64,000 bases of DNA from Molossus alvarezi (taxonomy: Eukaryota; Chordata; Mammalia; Chiroptera; Molossidae), in the NCBI GenBank assembly GCA_037176705.1, contig CM073889.1, positions 53,623,596-53,687,595 of the forward strand, written 5' to 3'. Below the pieces are notes generated by a model that was given only the letters and a program-made list of their open reading frames with translations, did no database searches and had not been told where the DNA came from. A program made the position numbers and the translations under genes. This document shows positions 38,611 through 52,137 of this stretch, piece by piece. Every line of letters starts with the position of its first letter. Within the stretch, counting starts at the first letter, position 1.

Positions 38611-40545
38611 AAGTTTCAAGAGTATCTCCCAGAAGAACCTATGAAAATACAGTGGATAATCAAAGGTGTGCATCACTGGTGTTCTTTCTCTGCAGAATTA
38701 TATAATTACATTCAGTTCAAGAGCAGCATGGAAACCTCAATATGGTGTAGTGGCAATTGGACTGTTCAGTGGCTCTCTGTCCTAAAAACAGTGTTCCCAT
38801 TGACTAACTTCTTCACATACTGTCTAAATATGGTGAAGAAGATTCTTGGGCTATACCCACTTCACAAAACATGGAACCAACACTGGTGTTCTGTTCTGCA
38901 GATTATGTGTTAGAACAGTTGAGGAAAGTATTGATTCAAGGTAATGTGGCAACCTAACGTTTGCCTATGCCCTTAGACATACTTCTCACCAGAGATCGTT
39001 TCTAGGAGCGTTTATACACACCAAACCGATTCCAAACGAACTGTGTTAGAACTCTGCAGTTCAGTTGAGGAAACTCACTTCCATGAAGCCTAGAGAGTGA
39101 GGCTTCTCCAACCATAAGCTGTTTTGGTTAAGTACCTAAGAAATGTCTGTTTGTTAAGGTGTAATCACACGAATACCTAGCAGTGCACGTTTCTTTCTCT
39201 TGTTCCCTACACAAAATTACAAGACTTGCTTGTGCAGTCTCAGATATCCTGAATTATGGGCAAAACTCTGTGAGAGCCAGGGGCAACATTCATTGGTGGC
39301 ATGTTTAAACTTGGGAAATTGAGTACCTTTGCAAGGAAAGTGTGTAGATACATGTTCTAGTAGGAAACTGATGGAATGATTGAATATTTCCATTTTGGGT
39401 CAGGAAATGCACAGATCTTGGCAAGAGTCATGTGAAACACTTGAATATAGACACTCTCCTCGTGGTGTGGAGAGATCCAGTCTTCTCCAGGAAAGAACAA
39501 CTAGGACAGGGCACACTGATGTGTAGAATCAAAAGTTATCCCCTTTTGTGTTCTGTGCTGGTAATGGTTTCCAAGATTGCACAGTTTTCTACAACATTTC
39601 TCAAGGCGATACTTGGAATAAGTATGGTTTCTTCTGTAGCAGTTTGTTTCGCCTAATTCTTAGTCAGAACAGTGAACCAACCTAGGGTCTAGAATGAAAT
39701 AATGGAAAGATTGATAACTACTGGTGTTACACATGTGCCATTCTTGAAAAAAGCAACTGAACACATCTAAAGTGATGTAGTTTAAACATTTGATGTGTAC
39801 ATCCAAGGAGAAATACATGAATGTGAAGACACTGACAATACCATGGGTGTTTCACATTGCATTTCTCTGTGAGTTAGAACAAGAGGAGGGTTCTGGAGAA
39901 AAGGCACTTGTACAGTTGTCCTGGGTATCAATTTCAATTAGCTACCCACAAATTACGCCCGGTTTGCGCGGCATAGTTTGCATTGGCGAGTTATCCACTG
40001 TTGCATGTAAATGCAGCTGACTGCCTTCTTTCCTATACGACAAGAAAGACAATTTGTACGAGAAGAAGAGGTAACTTTCCAACATACTATTTTTCTTCCT
40101 TGGATATGAGTTGTTTGCCTGGAAGAGTCTACAAAGCATCTCGATACCAAATACAGGCTGCGCTGCAGAAATGAAACATTTTGGTTAGAGCAGTGTTCAG
40201 GTCGTGGAAATCTATACCCTATTCAGTTCTACACACATTCTCTCCATGCGTTACCAAATGAATCAGAGTCATGCCATGGATCCACGATACATTTCACTGT
40301 TTGTGCCGATTTCCACATTAACATAAGGTGTAGATACCTGTTTTCTGCAGAGAATTGAATGTAAACCCTTGTCCTCAGTGTGAAATGCTGGAATTATCCC
40401 GTGGAAATGAATGATAACTCCCGAACTTATGCTTAAAATACCCTGTGACAGATTCAACCTATTTCTTGATATCTGACAGAATCATCTCCATTATAACAAG
40501 GATTCCAAAGAGTTTCAGGCCTTTGAATAATGGTCCTGGATTCAC
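38611..40545 (+). repeat. Unit 20, subtype E (1935 bp), anchor ATG lost
   Basis: E markers (CACAAAATT, GCTTGTGC, CTCCAGG, CTATTTT). The anchor ATG is AAG here (A38612), which removes the start of the recurrent 100-codon frame. Private T at 39174 (GAATACC instead of GAAAACC). With unit 19 it repeats the F-E order of units 6-7. Confidence 0.97.
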
Positions 40546-42474
40546 ATGTTTCAAGAGTATTTCCCAGAAGAACCTATGAAAATACAGTGGATAATCAAAG
40601 GTGTGCATCACTGGTGTTCTTTCTCTGCAGAATTATATAATTACATTCAGTTCAAGAGCAGCATGGAAACCTCAATATGGTGTAGTGGCAATTGGACTGT
40701 TCAGTGGCTCTCTGTCCTAAAAACAGTGTTCCCATTGACTAACTTCTTCACATACTGTCTAAATATGGTGAAGAAGATTCTTGGGCTATACCCACTTCAC
40801 AAAACATGGAACCAACACTGGTGTTCTGTTCTGCAGATTATGTGTTAGAACAGTTGAGGAAAGTATTGATTCAAGGTAATGTGGCAACCTAACGTTTGCC
40901 TATGCCCTTAGACATACTTCTCACCAGAGATCGTTTCTAGGAGCGGTTATACACACCAAACCGATTCCAAACGAACTGTGTTAGAACTGTGTTCAGTTGA
41001 GGAAACTCACTTCCATGAAGCCTAGAGAGTGAGGCTTCTCCAACCATAAGCTGTTTTAGTTAATTACCTAAGAAATGTCTGTTTGTTAAGGTGTAATCAC
41101 ACCAAAACCTAGCAGTGCACGTTTCTTTCTCTTGTTCCCTACACACAATTACAAGAGTTGCTGGTGCAGTCTCAGATGTCCTGAATTATGGGCAAAACTC
41201 TGTGAGAGCCAGGGGCAACATTCATTGGTGGCATGTTTAAACTTGGGAAATTGAGTACCTTTGCAAGGAAAGTGTGTAGATACATGTTCTAGTAGGAAAC
41301 TGATGGAATGATTGAATATTTCCATTTTGGGTCAGGAAATGCACAGATCTTGGCAAGATACATGTGAAACACTTGAATATAGACACTCTCCTCGTGGTGT
41401 GGAGAGATCCAGTCTTCTCCTGGAAAGAACAACTAGGACAGGGCACACTGATGTGTAGAATCAAAAGTTATCCCCTTTTGTGTTCTGTGTTGGTAATGGT
41501 TTCCAAGATTGCATAGTTTTCAACAACATTTCTCAAGGCGATACTTGGAATAAGTATGGTTTCTTCTGTAGCAGTTTGTTTCGCCTAATTCTTAGAACAG
41601 TGAACCAACCTAGGGTCTAGAATGAAATAATGGAAAGATTGATAACTACTGGTGTTACACATGTGCCATTCTTGAAACAAAGCAACTGAACACATCTAAA
41701 GTGATGTAGTTTAAACATTTGATGTGTACATCCGAGGAGAAATACATGAATGTGAAGACACTGACAATACCATGGGTGTTTCACATTGCATTTCTCTGTG
41801 AGTTAGAACAAGAGGAGGGTTCTGGACAAAAGGCACTTGTACTGTTGTCCTGGGTATCAATTTCAATTAGCTACCCACAAATTATGCCCGGGTTGCGCGG
41901 CATAGTTTGCATTGGAGAGTTATCCAGTGTTGCATGTAAATGCAGCTGACTGCCTTCTTTCCTATACGACAAGAAAGACAATTTGTACGAGAAGAAGAGG
42001 TAACTTTTCAACATACTACTTTTCTTCCTTGGATATGAGTTGTTTGCCTGGAAGAGTCTACAAAGCATCTCGATAGCAAATACAGGCTGCGCTGCAGAAA
42101 TGAAACATTTTGGTTAGAGCAGTGTTCAGGTCGTGGAAATCTATACCCTATTCAGTTCTACACACATTCTCTCCATGCGTTACCAAATGAATCAGAGTCA
42201 TGCCATGGATCCACGATACATTTCACTGTTTGTGCCGATTTCCACATTAACATAAGGTGTAGATACCTGTTTTCTGCAGAGAATTGAATGTAAACCCTTG
42301 TCCTCAGTGTGAAATGCTGGAATTATCCCGTGGAAATGAATGATAACTCCCGAACTTATGCTTAAAATACCCTGTGACAGATTCAACCTATTTCTTGATA
42401 TCTGACAGAATCATCTCCATTATAACAAGGATTCCAAAGAGTTTCAGGCCTTTGAATAATGGTCCTGGATTCAC
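40546..42474 (+). repeat. Unit 21, subtype G, B-like (1929 bp)
   Basis: All length-reducing changes are combined: 3-bp deletion (40987), 4-bp deletion and 1-bp insertion. It has GCGGTTATAC (G40945, shared with unit 8), AAGATACATG (41356, shared with H units) and the B 3' module with a SmaI site at 41887. Private bases: T41065, C41103 and G41157. Confidence 0.97.
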
Positions 42475-44409
42475 ATGTTTCAAGAGTATTTCCCAGAAGA
42501 ACCTATGAAAATACAGTGGATAATCAAAGGTGTGCATCACTGCTGTTCTTTCTCTGCAGAATTATATAATTACATTCAGTTCAAGAGCACCATGGAAACC
42601 TCAATATGGTGTAGTGGCAATTGGACTGTTCAGTGGCTCTCTGTCCTAAAAACAGTGTTCCCATTGACTAACTTCTTCACATACTGTCTAAATATGGTGA
42701 AGAAGATTCTTGGGCTATACCCACTTCACAAAACATGGAACCAACACTGGTGTTCTGTTCTGCAGATTATGTGTTAGAACAGTTGAGGAAAGTATAGATT
42801 CAAGGTAATTTGGCAACATAACGTTTGCCTATGCCCTTAGACATACTTCTCACCAGAGATCGTTTCTAGGAGCGTTTATACACACCAAACCGATTCCAAA
42901 CGAACTGTGTTAGAACTCTGCAGTTCAGTTGAGGAAACTCACTTCCATGAAGCCTAGAGAGTGAGGCTTCTCCAACCATAAGCTGTTTTGGTTAAGTACC
43001 TAAGAAATGTCTGTTTGTTAAGGTGTAATCACACGAAAACCTAGCAGTGCACGTTTCTTTCTCTTGTTCCCTACACACAATTACAAGACTTGCTGGTGCA
43101 GTCTCAGATATCCTGAATTATGGGCAAAACTCTGTGAGAGCCAGGGGCAACATTCATTGGTGGCATGTTTAAACTTGGGAAATTGAGTACCTTTGCAAGG
43201 AAAGTGTGTAGATACATGTTCTAGTAGGAAACTGATGGAATGATTGAATATTTCCATTTTGGGTCAGGAAATGCACAGATCTTGGCAAGAGTCATGTGAA
43301 ACACTTGAATATAGACACTCTCCTCGTGGTGTGGAGAGATCCAGTCTTCTCCTGGAAAGAACAACTAGGACAGGGCACACTGATGTGTAGAATCAAAAGT
43401 TATCCCCTTTTGTGTTCTGTGCTGGTAATGGTTTCCAAGATTGCACAGTTTTCTACAACATTTCTCAAGGCGATACTTGGAATAAGTATGGTTTCTTCTG
43501 TAGCAGTTTGTTTCGCCTAATTCTTAGTCAGAACAGTGAACCAACCTAGGGACTAGAATGAAATAATGGAAAGATTGATAACTACTGGTGTTACACATGT
43601 GCCATTCTTGAAAAAAGCAACTGAACACATCTAAAGTGATGTAGTTTAAACATTTGATGTGTACATCCAAGGAGAAATACATGAATGTGAAGACACTGAC
43701 AATACCATGGGTGTTTCACATTGCATTTCTCTGTGAGTTAGAACAAGAGGAGGGTTCTGGAGAAAAGGCACTTGTACAGTTGTCCTGGGTATCAATTTCA
43801 ATTAGCTACCCACAAATTACGCCCGGTTTGCGCGGCATAGTTTGCATTGGCGAGTTATCCACTGTTGCATGTAAATGCAGCTGACTGCCTTCTTTCCTAT
43901 ACGACAAGAAAGACAATTTGTACGAGAAGAAGAGGTAACTTTCCAACATACTACTTTTCTTCCTTGGATATGAGTTGTTTGCCTGGAAGAGTCTACAAAG
44001 CATCTTGATACCAAATACAGGCTGCGCTGCAGAAATGAAACATTTTGGTTAGAGCAGTGTTCAGGTCGTGGAAATCTATACCCTATTCAGTTCTACACAC
44101 ATTCTCTCCATGCGTTACCAAATGAATCAGAGTCATGCCATGGATCCACGATACATTTCACTGTTTGTGCCGATTTCCACATTAACATAAGGTGTAGATA
44201 CCTGTTTTCTGCAGAGAATTGAATGTAAACCCTTGTCCTCAGTGTGAAATGCTGGAATTATCCCGTGGAAATGAATGATAACTCCCGAACTTATGCTTAA
44301 AATACCCTGTGACAGATTCAACCTATTTCTTGATATCTGACAGAATCATCTCCATTATAACAAGGATTCCAAAGAGTTTCAGGCCTTTGAATAATGGTCC
44401 TGGATTCAC
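42475..44409 (+). repeat. Unit 22, subtype A (1935 bp)
   Basis: A marker set (CACTGCTG, AGCACC, TATAGATTC, ATTTGG, GACTAG, GGCGAG, CATCTTGAT). I saw no difference from units 10 and 24. Confidence 0.97.
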
Positions 44410-46341
44410 ATGTTTCAAGAGTATTTCCCAGAAGAACCTATGAAAATACAGTGGATAATCAAAGGTGTGCATCACTGGTGTTCTTTCTCTGCAGAATTAT
44501 ATAATTACATTCAGTTCAAGAGCAGCATGGAAACCTCAATATGGTGTAGTGGCAATTGGACTGTTCAGTGGCTCTCTGTCCTAAAAACAGTGTTCCCATT
44601 GACTAACTTCTTCACATACTGTCTAAATATGGTGAAGAAGATTCTTGGGCTATACCCACTTCACAAAACATGGAACCAACACTGGTGTTCTGTTCTGCAG
44701 ATTATGTGTTAGAACAGTTGAGGAAAGTATTGATTCAAGGTAATGTGGCAACCTAACGTTTGCCTATGCCCTTAGACATACTTCTCACCAGAGATCGTTT
44801 CTAGGAGCGTTTATACACACCAAACCGATTCCAAACGAACTGTGTTAGAACTCTGCAGTTCAGTTGAGGAAACTCACTTCCATGAAGCCTAGAGAGTGAG
44901 GCTTCTCCAACCATAAGCTGTTTTAGTTAAGTACCTAAGAAATGTCTGTTTGTTAAGGTGTAATCACACGAAAACCTAGCAGTGCACGTTTCTTTCTCTT
45001 GTTCCCTACACACAATTACAAGACTTGCTGGTGCAGTCTCAGATGTCCTGAATCATGGGCAAAACTCTGTGAGAGCCAGGGGCAACATTCATTGGTGGCA
45101 TGTTTAAACTTGGGAAATTGAGTACCTTTGCAAGGAAAGTGTGTAGATACATGTTCTAGTAGGAAACTGATGGAATGATTGAATATTTCCATTTTGGGTC
45201 AGGAAATGCACAGATCTTGGCAAGAGTCATGTGAAACACTTGAATATAGACACTCTCCTCGTGGTGTGGAGAGATCCAGTCTTCTCCTGGAAAGAACAAC
45301 TAGGACAGGGCACACTGATGTGTAGAATCAAAAGTTATCCCCTTTTGTGTTCTGTGTTGGTAATGGTTTCCAAGATTGCATAGTTTTCAACAACATTTCT
45401 CAAGGCGATACTTGGAATAAGTATGGTTTCTTCTGTAGCAGTTTGTTTCGCCTAATTCTTAGAACAGTGAACCAACCTAGGGTCTAGAATGAAATAATGG
45501 AAAGATTGATAACTACTGGTGTTACACATGTGCCATTCTTGAAACAAAGCAACTGAACACATCTAAAGTGATGTAGTTTAAACATTTGATGTGTACATCC
45601 GAGGAGAAATACATGAATGTGAAGACACTGACAATACCATGGGTGTTTCACATTGCATTTCTCTGTGAGTTAGAACAAGAGGAGGGTTCTGGACAAAAGG
45701 CACTTGTACTGTTGTCCTGGGTATCAATTTCAATTAGCTACCCACAAATTATGCCCGGGTTGCGCGGCATAGTTTGCATTGGAGAGTTATCCAGTGTTGC
45801 ATGTAAATGCAGCTGACTGCCTTCTTTCCTATACGACAAGAAAGACAATTTGTACGAGAAGAAGAGGTAACTTTTCAACATACTACTTTTCTTCCTTGGA
45901 TATGAGTTGTTTGCCTGGAAGAGTCTACAAAGCATCTCGATAGCAAATACAGGCTGCGCTGCAGAAATGAAACATTTTGGTTAGAGCAGTGTTCAGGTCG
46001 TGGAAATCTATACCCTATTCAGTTCTACACACATTCTCTCCATGCGTTACCAAATGAATCAGAGTCATGCCATGGATCCACGATACATTTCACTGTTTGT
46101 GCCGATTTCCACATTAACATAAGGTGTAGATACCTGTTTTCTGCAGAGAATTGAATGTAAACCCTTGTCCTCAGTGTGAAATGCTGGAATTATCCCGTGG
46201 AAATGAATGATAACTCCCGAACTTATGCTTAAAATACCCTGTGACAGATTCAACCTATTTCTTGATATCTGACAGAATCATCTCCATTATAACAAGGATT
46301 CCAAAGAGTTTCAGGCCTTTGAATAATGGTCCTGGATTCAC
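44410..46341 (+). repeat. Unit 23, subtype B (1932 bp)
   Basis: B marker set with the SmaI site at 45754. With unit 22 it forms the last A-B dimer before the array becomes trimeric. Confidence 0.97.
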
Positions 46342-48276
46342 ATGTTTCAAGAGTATTTCCCAGAAGAACCTATGAAAATACAGTGGATAATCAAAGGTGT
46401 GCATCACTGCTGTTCTTTCTCTGCAGAATTATATAATTACATTCAGTTCAAGAGCACCATGGAAACCTCAATATGGTGTAGTGGCAATTGGACTGTTCAG
46501 TGGCTCTCTGTCCTAAAAACAGTGTTCCCATTGACTAACTTCTTCACATACTGTCTAAATATGGTGAAGAAGATTCTTGGGCTATACCCACTTCACAAAA
46601 CATGGAACCAACACTGGTGTTCTGTTCTGCAGATTATGTGTTAGAACAGTTGAGGAAAGTATAGATTCAAGGTAATTTGGCAACATAACGTTTGCCTATG
46701 CCCTTAGACATACTTCTCACCAGAGATCGTTTCTAGGAGCGTTTATACACACCAAACCGATTCCAAACGAACTGTGTTAGAACTCTGCAGTTCAGTTGAG
46801 GAAACTCACTTCCATGAAGCCTAGAGAGTGAGGCTTCTCCAACCATAAGCTGTTTTGGTTAAGTACCTAAGAAATGTCTGTTTGTTAAGGTGTAATCACA
46901 CGAAAACCTAGCAGTGCACGTTTCTTTCTCTTGTTCCCTACACACAATTACAAGACTTGCTGGTGCAGTCTCAGATATCCTGAATTATGGGCAAAACTCT
47001 GTGAGAGCCAGGGGCAACATTCATTGGTGGCATGTTTAAACTTGGGAAATTGAGTACCTTTGCAAGGAAAGTGTGTAGATACATGTTCTAGTAGGAAACT
47101 GATGGAATGATTGAATATTTCCATTTTGGGTCAGGAAATGCACAGATCTTGGCAAGAGTCATGTGAAACACTTGAATATAGACACTCTCCTCGTGGTGTG
47201 GAGAGATCCAGTCTTCTCCTGGAAAGAACAACTAGGACAGGGCACACTGATGTGTAGAATCAAAAGTTATCCCCTTTTGTGTTCTGTGCTGGTAATGGTT
47301 TCCAAGATTGCACAGTTTTCTACAACATTTCTCAAGGCGATACTTGGAATAAGTATGGTTTCTTCTGTAGCAGTTTGTTTCGCCTAATTCTTAGTCAGAA
47401 CAGTGAACCAACCTAGGGACTAGAATGAAATAATGGAAAGATTGATAACTACTGGTGTTACACATGTGCCATTCTTGAAAAAAGCAACTGAACACATCTA
47501 AAGTGATGTAGTTTAAACATTTGATGTGTACATCCAAGGAGAAATACATGAATGTGAAGACACTGACAATACCATGGGTGTTTCACATTGCATTTCTCTG
47601 TGAGTTAGAACAAGAGGAGGGTTCTGGAGAAAAGGCACTTGTACAGTTGTCCTGGGTATCAATTTCAATTAGCTACCCACAAATTACGCCCGGTTTGCGC
47701 GGCATAGTTTGCATTGGCGAGTTATCCACTGTTGCATGTAAATGCAGCTGACTGCCTTCTTTCCTATACGACAAGAAAGACAATTTGTACGAGAAGAAGA
47801 GGTAACTTTCCAACATACTACTTTTCTTCCTTGGATATGAGTTGTTTGCCTGGAAGAGTCTACAAAGCATCTTGATACCAAATACAGGCTGCGCTGCAGA
47901 AATGAAACATTTTGGTTAGAGCAGTGTTCAGGTCGTGGAAATCTATACCCTATTCAGTTCTACACACATTCTCTCCATGCGTTACCAAATGAATCAGAGT
48001 CATGCCATGGATCCACGATACATTTCACTGTTTGTGCCGATTTCCACATTAACATAAGGTGTAGATACCTGTTTTCTGCAGAGAATTGAATGTAAACCCT
48101 TGTCCTCAGTGTGAAATGCTGGAATTATCCCGTGGAAATGAATGATAACTCCCGAACTTATGCTTAAAATACCCTGTGACAGATTCAACCTATTTCTTGA
48201 TATCTGACAGAATCATCTCCATTATAACAAGGATTCCAAAGAGTTTCAGGCCTTTGAATAATGGTCCTGGATTCAC
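46342..48276 (+). repeat. Unit 24, subtype A, first member of trimer copy 1 (1935 bp)
   Basis: A marker set, indistinguishable by eye from units 27 and 30. It follows a B unit, as A-type 5' ends always follow B-type 3' ends in this window. Confidence 0.97.
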
Positions 48277-50208
48277 ATGTTTCAAGAGTATTTCCCAGAA
48301 GAACCTATGAAAATACAGTGGATAATCAAAGGTGTGCATCACTGGTGTTCTTTCTCTGCAGAATTATATAATTACATTCAGTTCAAGAGCAGCATGGAAA
48401 CCTCAATATGGTGTAGTGGCAATTGGACTGTTCAGTGGCTCTCTGTCCTAAAAACAGTGTTCCCATTGACTAACTTCTTCACATACTGTCTAAATATGGT
48501 GAAGAAGATTCTTGGGCTATACCCACTTCACAAAACATGGAACCAACACTGGTGTTCTGTTCTGCAGATTATGTGTTAGAACAGTTGAGGAAAGTATTGA
48601 TTCAAGGTAATGTGGCAACCTAACGTTTGCCTATGCCCTTAGACATACTTCTCACCAGAGATCGTTTCTAGGAGCGTTTATACACACCAAACCGATTCCA
48701 AACGAACTGTGTTAGAACTCTGCAGTTCAGTTGAGGAAACTCACTTCCATGAAGCCTAGAGAGTGAGGCTTCTCCAACCATAAGCTGTTTTAGTTAAGTA
48801 CCTAAGAAATGTCTGTTTGTTAAGGTGTAATCACACGAAAACCTAGCAGTGCACGTTTCTTTCTCTTGTTCCCTACACACAATTACAAGACTTGCTGGTG
48901 CAGTCTCAGATGTCCTGAATCATGGGCAAAACTCTGTGAGAGCCAGGGGCAACATTCATTGGTGGCATGTTTAAACTTGGGAAATTGAGTACCTTTGCAA
49001 GGAAAGTGTGTAGATACATGTTCTAGTAGGAAACTGATGGAATGATTGAATATTTCCATTTTGGGTCAGGAAATGCACAGATCTTGGCAAGAGTCATGTG
49101 AAACACTTGAATATAGACACTCTCCTCGTGGTGTGGAGAGATCCAGTCTTCTCCTGGAAAGAACAACTAGGACAGGGCACACTGATGTGTAGAATCAAAA
49201 GTTATCCCCTTTTGTGTTCTGTGTTGGTAATGGTTTCCAAGATTGCATAGTTTTCAACAACATTTCTCAAGGCGATACTTGGAATAAGTATGGTTTCTTC
49301 TGTAGCAGTTTGTTTCGCCTAATTCTTAGAACAGTGAACCAACCTAGGGTCTAGAATGAAATAATGGAAAGATTGATAACTACTGGTGTTACACATGTGC
49401 CATTCTTGAAACAAAGCAACTGAACACATCTAAAGTGATGTAGTTTAAACATTTGATGTGTACATCCGAGGAGAAATACATGAATGTGAAGACACTGACA
49501 ATACCATGGGTGTTTCACATTGCATTTCTCTGTGAGTTAGAACAAGAGGAGGGTTCTGGAGAAAAGGCACTTGTACAGTTGTCCTGGGTATCAATTTCAA
49601 TTAGCTACCCACAAATAACGCCCGGTTTGCGCGGCATAGTTTGCATTGGAGAGTTATCCAGTGTTGCATGTAAATGCAGCTGACTGCCTTCTTTCCTATA
49701 CGACAAGAAAGTCAATTTGTACGAGAAGAAGAGGTAACTTTCCAACATACTACTTTTCTTCCTTGGATATGAGTTGTTTGCCTGGAAGAGTCTACAAAGC
49801 ATCTCGATACCAAATACAGGCTGCGCTGCAGAAATGAAACATTTTGGTTAGAGCAGTGTTCAGGTCGTGGAAATCTATACCCTATTCAGTTCTACACACA
49901 TTCTCTCCATGCGTTACCAAATGAATCAGAGTCATGCCATGGATCCACGATACATTTCACTGTTTGTGCCGATTTCCACATTAACATAAGGTGTAGATAC
50001 CTGTTTTCTGCAGAGAATTGAATGTAAACCCTTGTCCTCAGTGTGAAATGCTGGAATTATCCCGTGGAAATGAATGATAACTCCCGAACTTATGCTTAAA
50101 ATACCCTGTGACAGATTCAACCTATTTCTTGATATCTGGCAGAATCATCTCCATTATAACAAGGATTCCAAAGAGTTTCAGGCCTTTGAATAATGGTCCT
50201 GGATTCAC
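48277..50208 (+). repeat. Unit 25, subtype C, second member of trimer copy 1 (1932 bp)
   Basis: C markers plus ATAACGCC (A49617), found only in units 25, 28 and 31. It keeps GTGTTAG where units 28 and 31 have GTGATAG, the one difference I found between trimer copy 1 and the later copies. Confidence 0.97.
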
Positions 50209-52137
50209 ATGTTTCAAGAGTATTTCCCAGAAGAACCTATGAAAATACAGTGGATAATCAAAGGTGTGCATCACTGGTGTTCTTTCTCTGCAGAATTATA
50301 TAATTACATTCAGTTCAAGAGCAGCATGGAAACCTCAATATGGTGTAGTGGCAATTGGACTGTTCAGTGGCTCTCTGTCCTAAAAACAGTGTTCCCATTG
50401 ACTAACTTCTTCACATACTGTCTAAATATGGTGAAGAAGATTCTTGGGCTATACCCACTTCACAAAACATGGAACCAACACTGGTGTTCTGTTCTGCAGT
50501 TTATGTGTTAGAACAGTTGAGGAAAGTATTGATTCAAGGTAATGTGGCAACCTAACGTTTGCCTATGCCCTTAGACATACTTCTCACCAGAGATCGTTTC
50601 TAGGAGCGTTTATATACACCAAACCGATTCCAAACGAACTGTGTTAGAACTGTGTTCAGTTGAGGAAACTCACTTCCATGAAGCCTAGAGAGTGAGGCTT
50701 CTCCAACCATAAGCTGTTTTGGTTAAGTACCTAAGAAATGTCTGTTTGTTAAGGTGTAATCACACGAAAACCTAGCAGTGCACGTTTCTTTCTCTTGTTC
50801 CCTACCCAAAATTACAAGACTTGCTGGTGCAGTCTCAGATATCCTGAATTATGGGCAAAACTCTGTGAGAGCCAGGGGCAACATTCATTGGTGGCATGTT
50901 TAAACTTGGGAAATTGAGTACCTTTGCAAGGAAAGTGTGTAGATACATGTTCTAGTAGGAAACTGATGGAATGATTGAATATTTCCATTTTGGGTCAGGA
51001 AATGCACAGATCTTGGCAAGATACATGTGAAACACTTGAATATAGACACTCTCCTCGTGGTGTGGAGAGATCCAGTCTTCTCCTGGAAAGAACAACTAGG
51101 ACAGGGCACACTGATGTGTAGAATCAAAAGTTATCCCCTTTTGTGTTCTGTGTTGGTAATGGTTTCCAAGATTGCATAGTTTTCAACAACATTTCTCAAG
51201 GCGATACTTGGAATAAGTATGGTTTCTTCTGTAGCAGTTTGTTTCGCCTAATTCTTAGAACAGTGAACCAACCTAGGGTCTAGAATGAAATAATGGAAAG
51301 ATTGATAACTACTGGTGTTACACATGTGCCATTCTTGAAACAAAGCAACTGAACACATCTAAAGTGATGTAGTTTAAACATTTGATGTGTACATCCGAGG
51401 AGAAATACATGAATGTGAAGACACTGACAATACCATGGGTGTTTCACATTGCATTTCTCTGTGAGTTAGAACAAGAGGAGGGTTCTGGACAAAAGGCACT
51501 TGTACTGTTGTCCTGGGTATCAATTTCAATTAGCTACCCACAAATTATGCCCGGGTTGCGCGGCATAGTTTCCATTGGAGAGTTATCCAGTGTTGCATGT
51601 AAATGCAGCTGACTGCCTTCTTTCCTATACGACAAGAAAGACAATTTGTACGAGAAGAAGAGGTAACTTTTCAACATACTACTTTTCTTCCTTGGATATG
51701 AGTTGTTTGCCTGGAAGAGTCTACAAAGCATCTCGATAGCAAATACAGGCTGCGCTGCAGAAATGAAACATTTTGGTTAGAGCAGTGTTCAGGTCGTGGA
51801 AATCTATACCCTATTCAGTTCTACACACATTCTCTCCATGCGTTACCAAATGAATCAGAGTCATGCCATGGATCCACGATACATTTCACTGTTTGTGCCG
51901 ATTTCCACATTAACATAAGGTGTAGATACCTGTTTTCTGCAGAGAATTGAATGTAAACCCTTGTCCTCAGTGTGAAATGCTGGAATTATCCCGTGGAAAT
52001 GAATGATAACTCCCGAACTTATGCTTAAAATACCCTGTGACAGATTCAACCTATTTCTTGATATCTGACAGAATCATCTCCATTATAACAAGGATTCCAA
52101 AGAGTTTCAGGCCTTTGAATAATGGTCCTGGATTCAC
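50209..52137 (+). repeat. Unit 26, subtype H, third member of trimer copy 1 (1929 bp)
   Basis: H is a mosaic. The 5' part is D-like (GCAGTTTATG, TATATACA, 3-bp deletion, AGATATCC) with ACCCAAAATT near 50805. The rest is G/B-like from AAGATACATG (51017): 4-bp deletion, CCGAGG, GACAAAAG, SmaI at 51550. It also has the H-only base C51572. Confidence 0.97.

Larger units (their letters stand above)
38611..46341 (+). repeat. Second dimeric stretch (E-G, A-B)
   Basis: After the F-F pair the alternation resumes with dimers starting at 38611 (3864 bp) and 42475 (3867 bp). It leads into the trimeric block, whose first two units (A-C) still keep the class 1/class 2 order. Confidence 0.88.
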
